A stretch of 64,000 nucleotides of DNA, taken from Pseudomonas canadensis. GTDB taxonomy: Bacteria > Pseudomonadota > Gammaproteobacteria > Pseudomonadales > Pseudomonadaceae. The stretch is from positions 186,001 to 250,000 of the forward strand of contig NZ_AYTD01000013.1 in the NCBI RefSeq assembly GCF_000503215.1. The letters run 5' to 3'. Below the pieces are notes generated by a model. It made no database searches. It saw nothing but the letters and a program-made list of their open reading frames with translations, and had not been told where the DNA came from. Position 1 is the first letter of the stretch, and every line of letters starts with the position of its first letter. Below, in pieces: positions 28,309 through 41,135 of this stretch. The position numbers and the translations under genes were made by a program.

Positions 28309-30717
28309 TCAGTCGCGCATCTGCCCGGGGGCAATGACTTCGCGCGAGCCGTTGGTGTTCATTGCAGTGACGACACCGGCCATTTCCATGGCTTCGATCA
28401 TGCGGGCGGCGCGGTTGTAGCCGATTTTCAACTTACGTTGCACCGCGGAAATCGAAGCGCGACGGCTTTCCAGTACGAAGGCCACGGCCTCGTCGTACAG
28501 CGCGTCGGTTTCAGCATCATCGTCACCACCGCCGCCGCCATTTTCAAAGCCGCTGCCGGCTTCTTCGACGCCGTTGAGGATGTCGTCGTTGTATTCCGGT
28601 GCGCCGCGCAGTTTCCAGGCTTCCACCACGCGGTGTACTTCATCGTCGGAAACGAAGGCACCGTGGACCCGGATCGGCAGGCTGGTGCCCGGCGGCATGT
28701 AGAGCATGTCACCGTGGCCGAGCAGTTGTTCGGCGCCACCCTGGTCGATGATGGTCCGCGAGTCGATCTTGCTCGATACCTGGAACGCCATTCGCGTAGG
28801 AATGTTGGCCTTGATCAAGCCCGTGATCACGTCCACCGAAGGACGCTGGGTGGCGAGGATCAAGTGGATACCGGCGGCACGGGCCTTCTGGGCGATACGT
28901 GCGATCAGTTCTTCGACCTTCTTGCCGACGATCATCATCATGTCGGCGAATTCGTCGACCACCACCACGATGGTCGGTAGCTTGGTCAGTTTCGGCGCTT
29001 CGTCATGGATGCTTTCGCGCTTGTACAACGGGTCATCGATGGTCTCGCCGCGCTCTTGGGCTTCCTTGATCTTGGCGTTGAAGCCCGACAGGTTACGCAC
29101 GCCCATCTTCGCCATCAATTTGTAGCGGCGCTCCATCTCGGCGACGCTCCAGCGCAGGGCGTTGGCGGCGTCCTTCATGTCGGTGACCACTGGGCACAGC
29201 AGGTGCGGAATGCCTTCGTAGATCGACAGCTCCAACATCTTCGGGTCGATCATGATCAGCTTGGCGTCTTCCGGGCCCGACTTGAACAGGATCGACAGGA
29301 TCATCGCGTTCACCCCCACCGACTTACCGGAACCGGTGGTACCGGCCACCAGCAGGTGAGGCATCTTCGCCAGGTCGGTGATCACCGGCTTGCCGCCGAT
29401 GTCGTGGCCCAGCGCCAGGGTGACCGGCGATTTGAAGTTGTCGTATTCCGGCGTCGACAGCACCTCGGAGAAGCGCACGATCTGGCGGTCTTCGTTGGGA
29501 ATCTCGATACCTACGGTGGTCTTGCCGGGGATGACTTCCACAACACGTACGCTGGTTACGGCCAGGGAACGCGCCAAGTCTTTCGCCAGATTGGAAATAC
29601 GGCTGACCTTGACGCCGGCGGCCGGCTGGATTTCGTAACGAGTAATCACCGGGCCGGGATGGATCGAGTCCACCGACACTTCGACGCCGAATTCCTTGAG
29701 CTTGATTTCCAGCAGGTGGCCGACGGCCGCCAGGGATTCCGGGGAATAGTTGAGTTGTTTCTTTTCGGCCGGGTCGAGGATCGAGATCGGCGGCAACGTG
29801 CCTTCAACCGCACTGTCGACGAACAGCGGTGCCTGTTTCTCTTTCTGCACGCGATGGCTCGGCTCTGGGGCCTTGGGCGGTGCCGGGGCAATCACCGGCG
29901 GCACCTGCTTCTCACGGTCCGACATGTGCTTGCTCAGGGCCTGTTCGCGTTCGATCAGGCGTTCCTTGACCTTGGCCTGCTCGCGCCGATCCGGCGTACT
30001 CGGCGCCACCACCTCGTTGACGCGGGTATCTACCTCGCGCAATTGGGCGACCATGCGCTTGCGATCGACCCGTGCCGCCCACCAGCGGTTGGCGGCGCCC
30101 TGGAACAACTCCAGCAGGTCGAGGGTGATCTTGCCGGTCACGTCCATTACCTTGAACCACGACAGGTCGGTGAACACGGTGAGGCCGAACAGGAACAGCG
30201 CGATGAACATCAGCGTGCTGCCTTGGATATTCAGGGTCCTGCGTGCCAAGTCACCGAGGCTTTCGCCCAACGCCCCACCCGCGCCCGCCGGCAAGCCGGT
30301 CGGTGCATGAAAATGGATATGCGCCAGCGCCGCGCCGGACAGCACCAGAAACACCAGGCCAATCAGGCGCCACGAGAATAGCCAACCGCTCCACTGCCAC
30401 GGTTCATGACGCTGGCGGAAGATCTGCCAGGTCTTGATCGCCAGCAGCAACGGGAAGATATAAGCGAAGTAACCCAGCACCATGAACAGGATATCGGCGC
30501 TGTAGGAACCGGCAGGCCCGCCGAAGTTCTGCACGTCTTCGATCTTGCTGTTGTGGCTCCAGCCCGGATCGTCCTTGCCATACGTGAGCAAGGCCATCAT
30601 CAGGAACAGGCACAGCGCGCCGATAGCGATCAGCGCGCCTTCCTTGAGACGATAATGCAGGTGCTGGCGCCAGGCCGGCACGACTGCTGCTTTAGGTGTT
30701 GCGGCGGATTTCTTCAA
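28309..30717 (-). CDS. ftsK: DNA translocase FtsK
   Basis: 802 aa. An N-terminal domain with about four membrane helices anchors it at the septum (residues about 25-215). A linker rich in charged residues follows, then the RecA-like motor with Walker [16 protein letters not shown] (about 456-470) and Walker B in [14 protein letters not shown] short C-terminal gamma winged helix ([24 protein letters not shown]) reads KOPS. It pumps chromosome DNA and activates XerCD at dif. It is the first gene of the minus-strand run. Confidence 0.97.
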   Translation of the reverse strand: MKKSAATPKAAVVPAWRQHLHYRLKEGALIAIGALCLFLMMALLTYGKDDPGWSHNSKIEDVQNFGGPAGSYSADILFMVLGYFAYIFPLLLAIKTWQIFRQRHEPWQWSGWLFSWRLIGLVFLVLSGAALAHIHFHAPTGLPAGAGGALGESLGDLARRTLNIQGSTLMFIALFLFGLTVFTDLSWFKVMDVTGKITLDLLELFQGAANRWWAARVDRKRMVAQLREVDTRVNEVVAPSTPDRREQAKVKERLIEREQALSKHMSDREKQVPPVIAPAPPKAPEPSHRVQKEKQAPLFVDSAVEGTLPPISILDPAEKKQLNYSPESLAAVGHLLEIKLKEFGVEVSVDSIHPGPVITRYEIQPAAGVKVSRISNLAKDLARSLAVTSVRVVEVIPGKTTVGIEIPNEDRQIVRFSEVLSTPEYDNFKSPVTLALGHDIGGKPVITDLAKMPHLLVAGTTGSGKSVGVNAMILSILFKSGPEDAKLIMIDPKMLELSIYEGIPHLLCPVVTDMKDAANALRWSVAEMERRYKLMAKMGVRNLSGFNAKIKEAQERGETIDDPLYKRESIHDEAPKLTKLPTIVVVVDEFADMMMIVGKKVEELIARIAQKARAAGIHLILATQRPSVDVITGLIKANIPTRMAFQVSSKIDSRTIIDQGGAEQLLGHGDMLYMPPGTSLPIRVHGAFVSDDEVHRVVEAWKLRGAPEYNDDILNGVEEAGSGFENGGGGGDDDAETDALYDEAVAFVLESRRASISAVQRKLKIGYNRAARMIEAMEMAGVVTAMNTNGSREVIAPGQMRD

Positions 30718-31212
30718 AACGGGTCTTTTCCTGCGCCTTTAGCGCGTCCATCTGTTGAATGACTGCAAATACTGCCCAATCCGAGCAGCTGAAAAATGAA
30801 CGTGCGTCGTTGAATCTACTTTTAACATTGGGCGCTTGCTGGATGAAATGACGAAAGCGCCACAATGCCCGCATTGTACGGGTTTGTGCCGGCGATGCCA
30901 CGCCCCTGCCCTTCACTCGGCAGCATAGCCAATTTAGTGTCACAACATGTTCAATTTGAGCATGCATTGTCTTTGCTGACAAAGGCTTATGCGCTGTTTT
31001 TATCAATCCAGGCAAGCTTGGCAAATGGCCTGCATGGCACAGACCCGATTACGACCACGCCGCCGAGGCAGAGTTGCAGAAACACCTGCTCACGCTAATC
31101 CACCTCAATAGCCGATTCGGGCTGGCCCGATGGCGCCATGTCGACAATAATCAGCACTGCGCAAGCAGGTGTCATACCTGCCATCCCCTCCCCTTCCGTA
31201 AGCCTGGATGCC
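30718..31212. other. Intergenic region between ftsK and aat, no supported gene
   Basis: A 495-bp divergent region with promoters for ftsK (minus) and aat (plus) presumed inside. In some pseudomonads (P. aeruginosa, as I recall) a trxB gene lies between ftsK and aat; none is present. One plus-strand frame over about 30966-31130 reads plausibly, but it lacks a clear start and continues into aat, so I do not call it. Confidence 0.5.
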
Positions 31213-31893
31213 ATGCTGACCTGGTTACAACGCGATTCACTGACATTCCCTCCACTGGCCAAGGCCATGCGCGAACCCAATGGCCTGCTGGCTGCCGGTG
31301 GCGATCTTTCGGCCGAACGCCTGGTACAAGCCTATCGCCACGGCTGCTTTCCGTGGTTTTCGGACGGCCAGCCGATCCTCTGGTGGTCACCCGACCCGCG
31401 CACGGTGATATTCCCCGACGAGCTGCATGTGTCCCGCAGCCTAGGCAAATTGTTGCGCCAGCAGCGCTACAGCGTGACCTTCGACCAGGATTTCGCCGCC
31501 GTCATCCAAGCCTGCGCCGCACCGCGCGCGTATGCCGATGGCACTTGGATCACCGAGAGCATCCAGAGCGCTTACCTGGAACTGCACCAGCGCGGCTACG
31601 CCCATTCGGTGGAGGTCTGGGACGACGGCAAACTGGTGGGTGGTTTGTATGGCCTGGCGATGGGCCAGCTGTTTTTCGGCGAGTCCATGTTCAGCCGTGC
31701 CGATAACGCCTCGAAATTCGGCTTTGCCACGCTGACCCGCCAACTACAGGAATGGGGCTTTGTATTGATCGACTGCCAGATGCCCAACGATCACCTGCAC
31801 AGCCTGGGTGCCCGCGCCATATCCCGCAGCGACTTCGCAGGTTTCCTGCGCGACCATCTGGATCAGCGCAGCGCTGGACCGTGGGTTTCCTAG
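31213..31893 (+). CDS. aat: Leucyl/phenylalanyl-tRNA--protein transferase
   Basis: 226 aa from ATG 31213 ([15 protein letters not shown]), the family-standard start, though the frame is open to 31138 and the Shine-Dalgarno is weak. It attaches Leu or Phe to proteins with N-terminal Arg/Lys, marking them for ClpS-ClpAP. Core motifs are [38 protein letters not shown] and [19 protein letters not shown]. bpt follows 55 nt downstream. Confidence 0.95.
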   Translation: MLTWLQRDSLTFPPLAKAMREPNGLLAAGGDLSAERLVQAYRHGCFPWFSDGQPILWWSPDPRTVIFPDELHVSRSLGKLLRQQRYSVTFDQDFAAVIQACAAPRAYADGTWITESIQSAYLELHQRGYAHSVEVWDDGKLVGGLYGLAMGQLFFGESMFSRADNASKFGFATLTRQLQEWGFVLIDCQMPNDHLHSLGARAISRSDFAGFLRDHLDQRSAGPWVS

Positions 31894-31948
31894 GCGACTT
31901 CCGCGCTCCTGGCTTACACTTATTTCAAAGCTTATCCGAGGGTTGATC

Positions 31949-32656
31949 ATGACCGAGTTGGCGCGTTTGAAGTTTTATGCCACTCAACCCCACTCTTGCA
32001 GCTATCTGCCCGACGAGCAGGCCACCACACTGTTCCTCGACCCCAGCCAGCCTATGGACGTGCATGTGTATGCCGACCTGTCGGAGATGGGCTTTCGGCG
32101 CAGTGGCGATCATCTGTACCGGCCTCATTGCCAGAACTGCAATGCCTGCGTCCCGGCACGCATTCCCGTGGCGCAGTTTCTGCCGGACCGCAACCAGAAA
32201 CGCATCCTTAAGCGCAACGCCGACCTGACGGTGATGCCAACCAAGCCACGCTTCACCGAAGAATATTTCGACCTTTACCAGCGCTATATCGAGGAACGCC
32301 ACGCCGACGGCGATATGTTCCCGCCCAGTCGCGACCAGTTTTCCACGTTCCTGGTACGCGACCTGCCCTTCTCGCGCTTCTATGAGTTTCGCGCCGACGG
32401 CCGGTTGGTGGCAGTGGCCGTGACCGATTTGCTGCCTAACGGCCTGTCGGCGGTCTACACCTTCTACGAGCCTGCCGAAGAGCGCCGCAGCCTGGGACGC
32501 TTTGCAATCCTGTGGCAAATCGGCGAAGCACTGCGCCTGGAACTGGAGGCGGTGTACCTCGGCTACTGGATCAAGAACTGCAAAAAGATGAACTACAAGA
32601 CCCAATATCGGCCCATAGAACTGCTGATTAATCAAAGATGGGTCGTGCTTAACTAG
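31949..32656 (+). CDS. bpt: Aspartate/glutamate leucyltransferase (Bpt, ATE-like)
   Basis: 235 aa. Catalytic and zinc-type cysteines are in HSCSYLP and [13 protein letters not shown], and the C-terminus has [20 protein letters not shown]. By homology to Vibrio Bpt it transfers Leu to N-terminal Asp or Glu. Older annotation calls this arginyltransferase. With aat it forms the tagging half of the N-degron route. A ClpS/ClpA pair is encoded 0.5-3 kb downstream. Confidence 0.94.
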
Positions 32657-32756
32657 AACCCCTTGGCTTAAACACCCTTTTTCGGGCACAATGCACGCCG
32701 CTTTTGCCTGGCGCAGTTGCACCGGGCCATTCACTGGATACCGAGGGCTTTACTGC

Positions 32757-32975
32757 ATGTCGAAAGAAGACAGCTTCGAAATGGAAGGCACTGTCGTCGA
32801 CACCCTGCCCAACACCATGTTTCGTGTGGAGTTGGAAAATGGGCACGTCGTAACCGCGCATATCTCCGGCAAGATGCGCAAGAACTACATTCGTATTCTT
32901 ACCGGTGACAAAGTGCGCGTCGAGCTGACGCCCTATGACTTGAGCAAAGGGCGCATCACTTACCGCGCTCGCTAA
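32757..32975 (+). CDS. infA: Translation initiation factor IF-1
   Basis: 72 aa, exact family length. [44 protein letters not shown] and the C-terminal [13 protein letters not shown] are conserved IF-1 sequences (OB fold). It binds the 30S A site. A strong terminator follows at 32990-33015. Confidence 0.98.
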
Positions 32976-32989
32976 GCAAGTCAATACAA

Positions 32990-33015
32990 AACGCCCGGTT
33001 ATGCCGGGCGTTTTT
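32990..33015 (+). terminator. infA terminator
   Basis: Stem ACGCCCGG / CCGGGCGT with a short loop, then TTTTT on the plus strand, 15 bp after the stop. Confidence 0.92.
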
Positions 33016-33045
33016 GTGTGCGCGCCATTTTCATGCGCGCGCTCT

Positions 33046-33131
33046 TGTAGGAGCCCGGCTTGCCGGCGATGGCGACCGTGAGGCAAGCGCCGATCTTGCG
33101 GGCCTCATCGCCGGCAAGCCGGACTCCTACA
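33046..33131. repeat. REPIN, family B
   Basis: Arms TGTAGGAGCCCGGCTTGCCGG... and ATCGCCGGCAAGCCGGACTC..., complementary over about 25 bp with a mismatch. An inner imperfect repeat (GAGGCAAG / CTTGCGGGCCTC) lies in the spacer. It sits between the convergent infA and clpA. Confidence 0.88.
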
Positions 33132-33156
33132 GGTGGCGCGGCGTTCGCGGGATAGC

Positions 33157-33183
33157 AAAAAGGCGCCTTTCGGCGCCTTTTGC
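33157..33183. terminator. Bidirectional terminator (infA/clpA convergent)
   Basis: AAAAAGGCGCC / GGCGCCTTTT stem with TTTC loop just downstream of the clpA stop on the minus strand. The A-run on the left gives a U-run for clpA and the T-run on the right serves plus-strand transcription. Confidence 0.85.
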
Positions 33184-33200
33184 ATTGTTGCGGTCAGCTA

Positions 33201-35471
33201 TCAGGCCATTTCAGCCGTGGTTTCGAACTCGAAGGTCAGCTCGCCATCCTTCAGGTCGATGTGCACCACGCCGCCATGGTCGGAAAGTTCGCCGAACAGG
33301 ATCTCTTCGGCCAATGGCCGCTTGATCTTGTCCTGGATCAGACGCGCCATTGGGCGAGCGCCCATTGCCGCATCGTAGCCGCCCTCGGCGATCCAACTGC
33401 GCGCCGCTTCCGTGACATCCAGCTGCACGCGCTTGTCTTCCAGCTGCGCCTGAAGCTCGGTGAGGAACTTGTCCACCACGCTTTTGATGACCTCATGGCT
33501 GAGGCGACCAAACTGGATAATGGTGTCCAGACGGTTGCGGAATTCCGGCGTGAAGCTCTTCTTGATCACTTCCATTGCATCAGAAGAGTGATCCTGATGG
33601 CTGAAGCCGATCGAAGCCCGCGCGGCCGTTTCGGCACCGGCGTTGGTGGTCATGATCACGATCACGTTGCGGAAGTCCGCCTTGCGCCCGTTGTTGTCGG
33701 TCAGGGTGCCGTGGTCCATCACCTGCAGCAGCAGGTTAAAGACTTCCGGGTGGGCCTTCTCGATTTCATCGAGCAGCAGCACGCAATGCGGTTGCTTGGT
33801 AATCGCCTCGGTCAACAGACCGCCCTGGTCGAAACCGACATAGCCCGGAGGCGCACCGATCAGGCGCGACACGGTGTGACGCTCCATGTATTCGGACATG
33901 TCGAAACGGACCAGCTCAATGCCCATGGCCTTGGCCAACTGCCGCGCCGCTTCGGTCTTGCCGACGCCGGTCGGGCCAGCGAACAGGAACGAACCAACGG
34001 GCTTGTCCGGCGACTTGAGGCCCGCACGCGACAACTTGATCGCGGTGGACAGCGCATCGATGGCCGCATCCTGGCCGAACACGGTGAGCTTGAGGTCGCG
34101 CTCCAGGTTACGCAGCAGCTCCTTATCGGAACTGTTGACGTGTTTAGGCGGAATCCGCGCGATCTTCGCCACGATGTCCTCGACCTGAGCCACATCAATG
34201 CGCTTCACACGCTTCTCAACCGGCTGCAGGCGCTGGTAGGCACCCGCCTCGTCGATCACGTCGATGGCCTTGTCCGGCATGTGCCGGTCATTGATGTAGC
34301 GCGACGCCAGCTCAGCCGCTGAACGCAGAGCTTCATCGGTGTACTCGATGCCATGGTGCGCCTCGAAACGCCCCTTGAGGCCACGCAGGATGCCGATGGT
34401 GTCTTCAACCGAAGGCTCGGACACGTCGACTTTCTGGAAGCGACGCGCCAGGGCACGGTCTTTTTCGAAGATGCCGCGAAATTCCTGGAACGTGGTCGAG
34501 CCGATGCAACGGATATCCCCCGACGACAGCAGCGGCTTGAGCAGGTTGGAGGCGTCCATCACCCCACCGGAAGCCGCACCGGCGCCAATGATGGTGTGGA
34601 TTTCATCGATGAACAGGATCGCCTGCGGGCGTTTTTTCAGCTCGCCGAGGAGCGCCTTGAAGCGCTTCTCGAAATCGCCACGGTACTTGGTCCCGGCGAG
34701 CAACGCACCCAGGTCCAAGGAGTAGACGACGCTATTGGCCAGCAGGTCAGGCACCTGGTTATCCACGATGCGCTTGGCCAAGCCTTCGGCAATTGCGGTC
34801 TTGCCCACGCCCGCCTCACCCACCAGCAACGGGTTGTTCTTGCGACGACGTGCAAGGATCTGCGCTACGCGCTCAACTTCAAGCTCACGCCCCACTAGCG
34901 GATCGATCCGCCCCTGGCGCGCCAGTTCGTTGAGGTTGCTGGCATAGGCATCCAGTGGATTGCCCGAAGAAGAAGACTCACCGCCCTCGTCGTCCTGCAT
35001 ATCCTGCTCACCCTCGGAATGATCGCCGTGCCCAGGCACCTTGGAGATACCGTGGGCGATGTAGTTGACGACATCGATACGCGCAACGCTCTGCTGTTTC
35101 AGCAGGAACACTGCCTGGCTTTCCTGTTCGCTGAAAATCGCCACAAGCACATTGGCGCCTGTGACCTCACGCTTACCGGAGCTCTGAACATGGAACACGG
35201 CACGCTGAAGCACCCGCTGGAAGCCCAGGGTTGGCTGGGTTTCACGGTCTTCATCGTGGACTGGAATAAGTGGCGTCGTGGAGTCGATAAACTCCTGCAG
35301 GTCATGCTTGAGTTTGTCGAGGTTGGCGCCGCACGCACGCAAAACGGTGGCGGCAGCTTCATTGTCCAAAAGTGCCAGCAGCAGGTGTTCGACGGTCATG
35401 AATTCATGACGCTTCGAACGAGCCTCCTTGAAGGCAAGATTGAGGGTGACTTCGAGCTCGCGGTTTAACAT
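33201..35471 (-). CDS. clpA: ATP-dependent Clp protease ATP-binding subunit ClpA
   Basis: 756 aa. The N-domain (about 1-140) binds ClpS; two AAA+ modules follow, with Walker A GEAGVGKT near 215 and GPTGVGKT near 495. The motif [20 protein letters not shown] and the IGF-type loop segment required for ClpP are present. The acidic linker (about 142-170, [16 protein letters not shown]) is typical of Pseudomonas ClpA. It feeds unfolded N-degron substrates to ClpP. clpS is 29 nt upstream on the same strand. Confidence 0.98.
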   Translation of the reverse strand: MLNRELEVTLNLAFKEARSKRHEFMTVEHLLLALLDNEAAATVLRACGANLDKLKHDLQEFIDSTTPLIPVHDEDRETQPTLGFQRVLQRAVFHVQSSGKREVTGANVLVAIFSEQESQAVFLLKQQSVARIDVVNYIAHGISKVPGHGDHSEGEQDMQDDEGGESSSSGNPLDAYASNLNELARQGRIDPLVGRELEVERVAQILARRRKNNPLLVGEAGVGKTAIAEGLAKRIVDNQVPDLLANSVVYSLDLGALLAGTKYRGDFEKRFKALLGELKKRPQAILFIDEIHTIIGAGAASGGVMDASNLLKPLLSSGDIRCIGSTTFQEFRGIFEKDRALARRFQKVDVSEPSVEDTIGILRGLKGRFEAHHGIEYTDEALRSAAELASRYINDRHMPDKAIDVIDEAGAYQRLQPVEKRVKRIDVAQVEDIVAKIARIPPKHVNSSDKELLRNLERDLKLTVFGQDAAIDALSTAIKLSRAGLKSPDKPVGSFLFAGPTGVGKTEAARQLAKAMGIELVRFDMSEYMERHTVSRLIGAPPGYVGFDQGGLLTEAITKQPHCVLLLDEIEKAHPEVFNLLLQVMDHGTLTDNNGRKADFRNVIVIMTTNAGAETAARASIGFSHQDHSSDAMEVIKKSFTPEFRNRLDTIIQFGRLSHEVIKSVVDKFLTELQAQLEDKRVQLDVTEAARSWIAEGGYDAAMGARPMARLIQDKIKRPLAEEILFGELSDHGGVVHIDLKDGELTFEFETTAEMA

Positions 35472-35500
35472 AGCTTCACCTCATACCCAAGTGGTCGGCG

Positions 35501-35869
35501 TTAACCGTCCTTCTCGATTTCACAGAGTAGCGGATGCTGGCTTTCCCTGGCGTACTGGTTGACCTGCATGGCCTTTGTCTCGGCGATGTCGCGGGTAAAC
35601 ACTCCACATACTGCCCGTCCTTCTGTGTGAACGGCCAGCATTACCTTGGTCGCCAACTCGCGGTTCAGGTTAAAAAACACCTCGAGCACTTCGACCACGA
35701 AATCCATCGGTGTGTAGTCATCATTGAACAAAACCACCTTATACATCGGCGGCGCCTGTAAGGCAGGCTTGGCCTCCTGAACAGCAATGCCTGCAGAACC
35801 GTCGTCATCATGTTCCTGATCCGGTCGATCCTGATTGAATGTTAGTCGAATCTGGCTGTTTGCATGCAT
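35501..35869 (-). CDS. clpS: ClpAP adaptor ClpS
   Basis: 122 aa. The core [25 protein letters not shown] with NDD and the hydrophobic pocket that binds N-terminal Leu/Phe/Tyr/Trp is clear. The N-terminal flexible arm (about 1-38) is needed for handing substrates to ClpA. It is co-transcribed with clpA and divergent from cspD. Confidence 0.96.
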   Translation of the reverse strand: MHANSQIRLTFNQDRPDQEHDDDGSAGIAVQEAKPALQAPPMYKVVLFNDDYTPMDFVVEVLEVFFNLNRELATKVMLAVHTEGRAVCGVFTRDIAETKAMQVNQYARESQHPLLCEIEKDG

Positions 35870-35935
35870 GGAAAGAAAGGTTCGTCAGTGGTTCAAATAC
35901 AGTGGTGGGGACGACCTGTCAGAATTTCAACTACT

Positions 35936-35947
35936 GACCGATCGGTC
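35936..35947. promoter_or_regulatory. Palindrome GACCGATCGGTC, possible operator
   Basis: Perfect 12-bp palindrome in the clpS-cspD divergent region, ending 3 bp before the putative -35 element of cspD. Size and symmetry suit a TetR- or other dimeric-regulator site; the binder is unknown. Confidence 0.4.
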
Positions 35948-35950
35948 GCC

Positions 35951-35978
35951 TTGACTATCGGCGAAACGGTGTTACAAC
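35951..35978 (+). promoter_or_regulatory. Putative sigma-70 promoter for cspD
   Basis: TTGACT (35951-35956), 16-bp spacer, TACAAC (35973-35978). Moderate match to consensus, about 115 bp upstream of the cspD start. Next to the 12-bp palindrome. Confidence 0.4.
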
Positions 35979-36094
35979 CAATAGAACCCACAGTGGGTAA
36001 AAAAGGTCCGCGCAGTCAACCTTATTTATTCGGGTTAGGACGGATAAACTGGATGATACTCCAGTGATGGAGTCTGGTGCAGAGGGATATGGGC

Positions 36095-36355
36095 ATGGCA
36101 AGCGGTAAGGTCAAGTGGTTCAACAATGCCAAAGGGTACGGCTTCATTATTGAAGACGGCAAGGATGAAGACCTTTTTGCGCATTACTCAGCGATCAAAA
36201 TGGAAGGTTATAAAACGCTGAAGGCGGGGCAGCCGGTCTCCTTTGACATTATTCAGGGGCCCAAAGGCAAGCACGCAGTCGACATCAGTGCGCCAGTCAC
36301 CATCGGCACAGCCAAAGAGGGCGTCGCTCAAAAATCAAAAGAGCAATTAGCCTAA
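36095..36355 (+). CDS. cspD: Cold-shock domain protein CspD
   Basis: 86 aa from ATG 36095 (MASGKVKWFNNAKGYGFI), the start fitting AGAGGG at 8-nt spacing; a closer upstream ATG is only 2 nt from that Shine-Dalgarno. RNP1 is KGYGFI and RNP2 is DLFAHYS. In E. coli CspD is a stationary-phase inhibitor of replication rather than a cold-induced protein. The clpA-clpS-cspD cluster is conserved across gammaproteobacteria. Confidence 0.95.
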   Translation: MASGKVKWFNNAKGYGFIIEDGKDEDLFAHYSAIKMEGYKTLKAGQPVSFDIIQGPKGKHAVDISAPVTIGTAKEGVAQKSKEQLA

Positions 36356-36378
36356 TCGACCACCGAGCAGGCGCCCAA

Positions 36379-36421
36379 TAAAAAACCGGCCATTCCGTTT
36401 ACGGTATGGCCGGTTTTTTTT
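36379..36421. terminator. Bidirectional terminator between cspD and icd
   Basis: AAAAACCGGCCATTCCG and CGGTATGGCCGGTTTTT with one mismatch in the stem. Flanked by A- and T-runs, so it can stop cspD (plus) and icd (minus). Confidence 0.9.
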
Positions 36422-36432
36422 ACCCCCTTCGC

Positions 36433-37689
36433 TTACATGTGCGAGATCAGCGCATCACCGAAGCCAGACGAAGACACCAGGGTGGCACCGTCCATCAGAC
36501 GCTCGAAGTCATAAGTCACAGTCTTGGCAGAAATCGCGCCATTGGTGCCCTTGATGATCAAATCCGCCGCCTCGGTCCAGCCCATGTGCCGCAGCATCAT
36601 CTCGGCTGACAGAATCAACGACCCCGGATTCACCTGATCCTTGCCCGCATATTTAGGCGCAGTACCGTGGGTCGCTTCGAACATCGCCACGGTGTCCGAC
36701 AGGTTCGCGCCCGGCGCAATACCGATACCGCCCACCTCCGCCGCCAATGCGTCGGACAGGTAATCACCATTCAGGTTAAGCGTCGCGATCACATCATACT
36801 CGGCCGGACGCAGCAGGATCTGCTGGAGCATGGCGTCGGCAATGGCGTCCTTGACCACCACATTCTTGCCGGTCTTCGGGTTCTTGAACTGCATCCACGG
36901 GCCGCCGTCGAGCAGTGTGGCGCCAAATTCTTCGGCCGCCACTTCGTAGGCCCACTCCTTGAAGGCACCTTCGGTGAACTTCATGATGTTGCCTTTGTGC
37001 ACGATGGTCAGTGAGTCGCGGTCGTTATCCACTACATATTGCAGGGCTTTACGCGCCAGGCGCTTGGTCCCTTCCTTGGAGACCGGCTTCACGCCAATCC
37101 CGCAATCCTGGTCGAAACGGATCTTGGTGACGCCCATTTCTTCCTTGAGGAACTTGATCACCTTGATCGCTTCGGGTGAGCCCGCCTTCCACTCGATGCC
37201 GGCATAAATGTCTTCTGAGTTTTCACGGAAAATAGTCATGTCCACGTCGCCAGGCTTCTTGACCGGACTGGGCACGCCTTCAAACCAGCGCACCGGGCGC
37301 AGGCATACATAAAGGTCGAGTTGCTGACGCAGGGCCACGTTCAACGAACGGATGCCGCCGCCGACGGGGGTGGTCAGCGGCCCCTTGATGGAAACCACGT
37401 AATCCTTGACCGCATCCAGGGTTTCCTGGGGCAGCCAGGTGTCCTGGTCGTAGACTTGAGTCGCTTTCTCGCCGGCATATACCTCCATCCAGGAGATCTT
37501 GCGCTTGCCGCCGTAGGCCTTTTCAACAGCTGCATCGACTACCTTGATCATCACCGGGCTGATGTCGACGCCGATACCGTCACCTTCGATGTAAGGGATG
37601 ATCGGTTGGTCAGGAACATTGAGAGAATGGTCTGCATTGACGGTGATTTTGTCGCCGACTGCCGGAACCTGAATCTTCTTGTATCCCAT
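36433..37689 (-). CDS. icd: Isocitrate dehydrogenase, NADP-dependent, homodimeric
   Basis: 418 aa from ATG 37689 ([17 protein letters not shown]), with GGAG 6 nt upstream and the standard Pseudomonas length. [22 protein letters not shown] is the active-site stretch with the phosphorylatable Ser. [16 protein letters not shown] and [18 protein letters not shown] are further signatures. It oxidises isocitrate to 2-oxoglutarate with NADP. It is divergent from the unrelated monomeric isozyme idh. Confidence 0.97.
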   Translation of the reverse strand: MGYKKIQVPAVGDKITVNADHSLNVPDQPIIPYIEGDGIGVDISPVMIKVVDAAVEKAYGGKRKISWMEVYAGEKATQVYDQDTWLPQETLDAVKDYVVSIKGPLTTPVGGGIRSLNVALRQQLDLYVCLRPVRWFEGVPSPVKKPGDVDMTIFRENSEDIYAGIEWKAGSPEAIKVIKFLKEEMGVTKIRFDQDCGIGVKPVSKEGTKRLARKALQYVVDNDRDSLTIVHKGNIMKFTEGAFKEWAYEVAAEEFGATLLDGGPWMQFKNPKTGKNVVVKDAIADAMLQQILLRPAEYDVIATLNLNGDYLSDALAAEVGGIGIAPGANLSDTVAMFEATHGTAPKYAGKDQVNPGSLILSAEMMLRHMGWTEAADLIIKGTNGAISAKTVTYDFERLMDGATLVSSSGFGDALISHM

Positions 37690-40408
<2,719 letters not shown>

Positions 40409-40425
40409 GGTTGTAAGGCTGCAAA

Positions 40426-40457
40426 AAAGCCCCGGCCCTGTGCCGGGGTTTCTGTTT
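40426..40457 (+). terminator. idh terminator
   Basis: Stem AGCCCCGGC / GCCGGGGTT after the idh stop, followed by TTTCTGTTTTT. Confidence 0.85.
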
Positions 40458-40486
40458 TTACTCTTTAACTGAAAAAACTGAATCAA

Positions 40487-40579
40487 AATGTGGGAGCGGG
40501 CTTGCTCGCGAATGCGGTGGTCAGCCTACACCTGCAGCGACTGACACTCTGCATTCGCGAGCAAGCCCGCTCCCACATT
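40487..40579. repeat. REPIN, family A
   Basis: 29-bp perfect inverted arms beginning AATGTGGGAGCGGGCTTGCT, spacer 35 bp. Between idh and nudJ, both on the plus strand. Longest perfect pair of the window. Confidence 0.92.
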
Positions 40580-40629
40580 GACTGCAATCCTGCCCAAAGA
40601 CCGCGTCGCATTCTTCATTGAGACTTTCC

Positions 40630-41076
40630 ATGACCTGGCAACCCCACATTACTGTCGCCACCATCGTCGAAGACAACGGCCGCTTTCTGATGGTCGAAGA
40701 GCTCAAAGGCGGCCGCGCGGTATTGAATCAGCCTGCCGGCCACCTCGACCCACACGAAACCCTGACCGAAGCTGCCATCCGCGAAACCCTCGAAGAAACC
40801 GGCTGGGACGTCGAAGCCACTGGCATCGTCGGCATTTACCTGTACACCGCCCCCAGCAATGGCGTGACCTACCAGCGTGTGTGCTTCATCGCCAAAGCCC
40901 TGAAACACCACCCTGACTATCAACTCGACGAAGGCATACTGCGTGCCCGTTGGCTGACCCGCGACGAACTGATGGAGCTGCGCGACGACTGGCGCAGCGA
41001 GCTGATCATCCGCTGTATCGATGATTATCTGGCCGGCCAGCGCCACAGCCTCGAATTGATCCGCCCTTCTCTTTAG
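40630..41076 (+). CDS. nudJ: Nudix hydrolase, NudJ-like
   Basis: 148 aa from ATG 40630 (MTWQPHITVATIVEDN). The Nudix box is GHLDPHETLTEAAIRETLEE followed by TGW. NudJ in E. coli hydrolyses HMP-PP and thiamine-PP and has a broad pyrophosphatase activity. The nudJ-mnmA-hflD-purB order is the same as in E. coli. mnmA starts 59 nt downstream. Confidence 0.9.
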   Translation: MTWQPHITVATIVEDNGRFLMVEELKGGRAVLNQPAGHLDPHETLTEAAIRETLEETGWDVEATGIVGIYLYTAPSNGVTYQRVCFIAKALKHHPDYQLDEGILRARWLTRDELMELRDDWRSELIIRCIDDYLAGQRHSLELIRPSL

Positions 41077-41135
41077 CCTTGAAGGCCTGAGCCTGATAGA
41101 ATCGCGTCCTTTTTCAAGACACCCGTTGAAACCCT

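Noticed and set aside
30692-31024. 110-codon minus-strand frame overlapping the start of ftsK
   Set aside because: It overlaps the ftsK start, has no recognisable domain and its composition looks non-coding.
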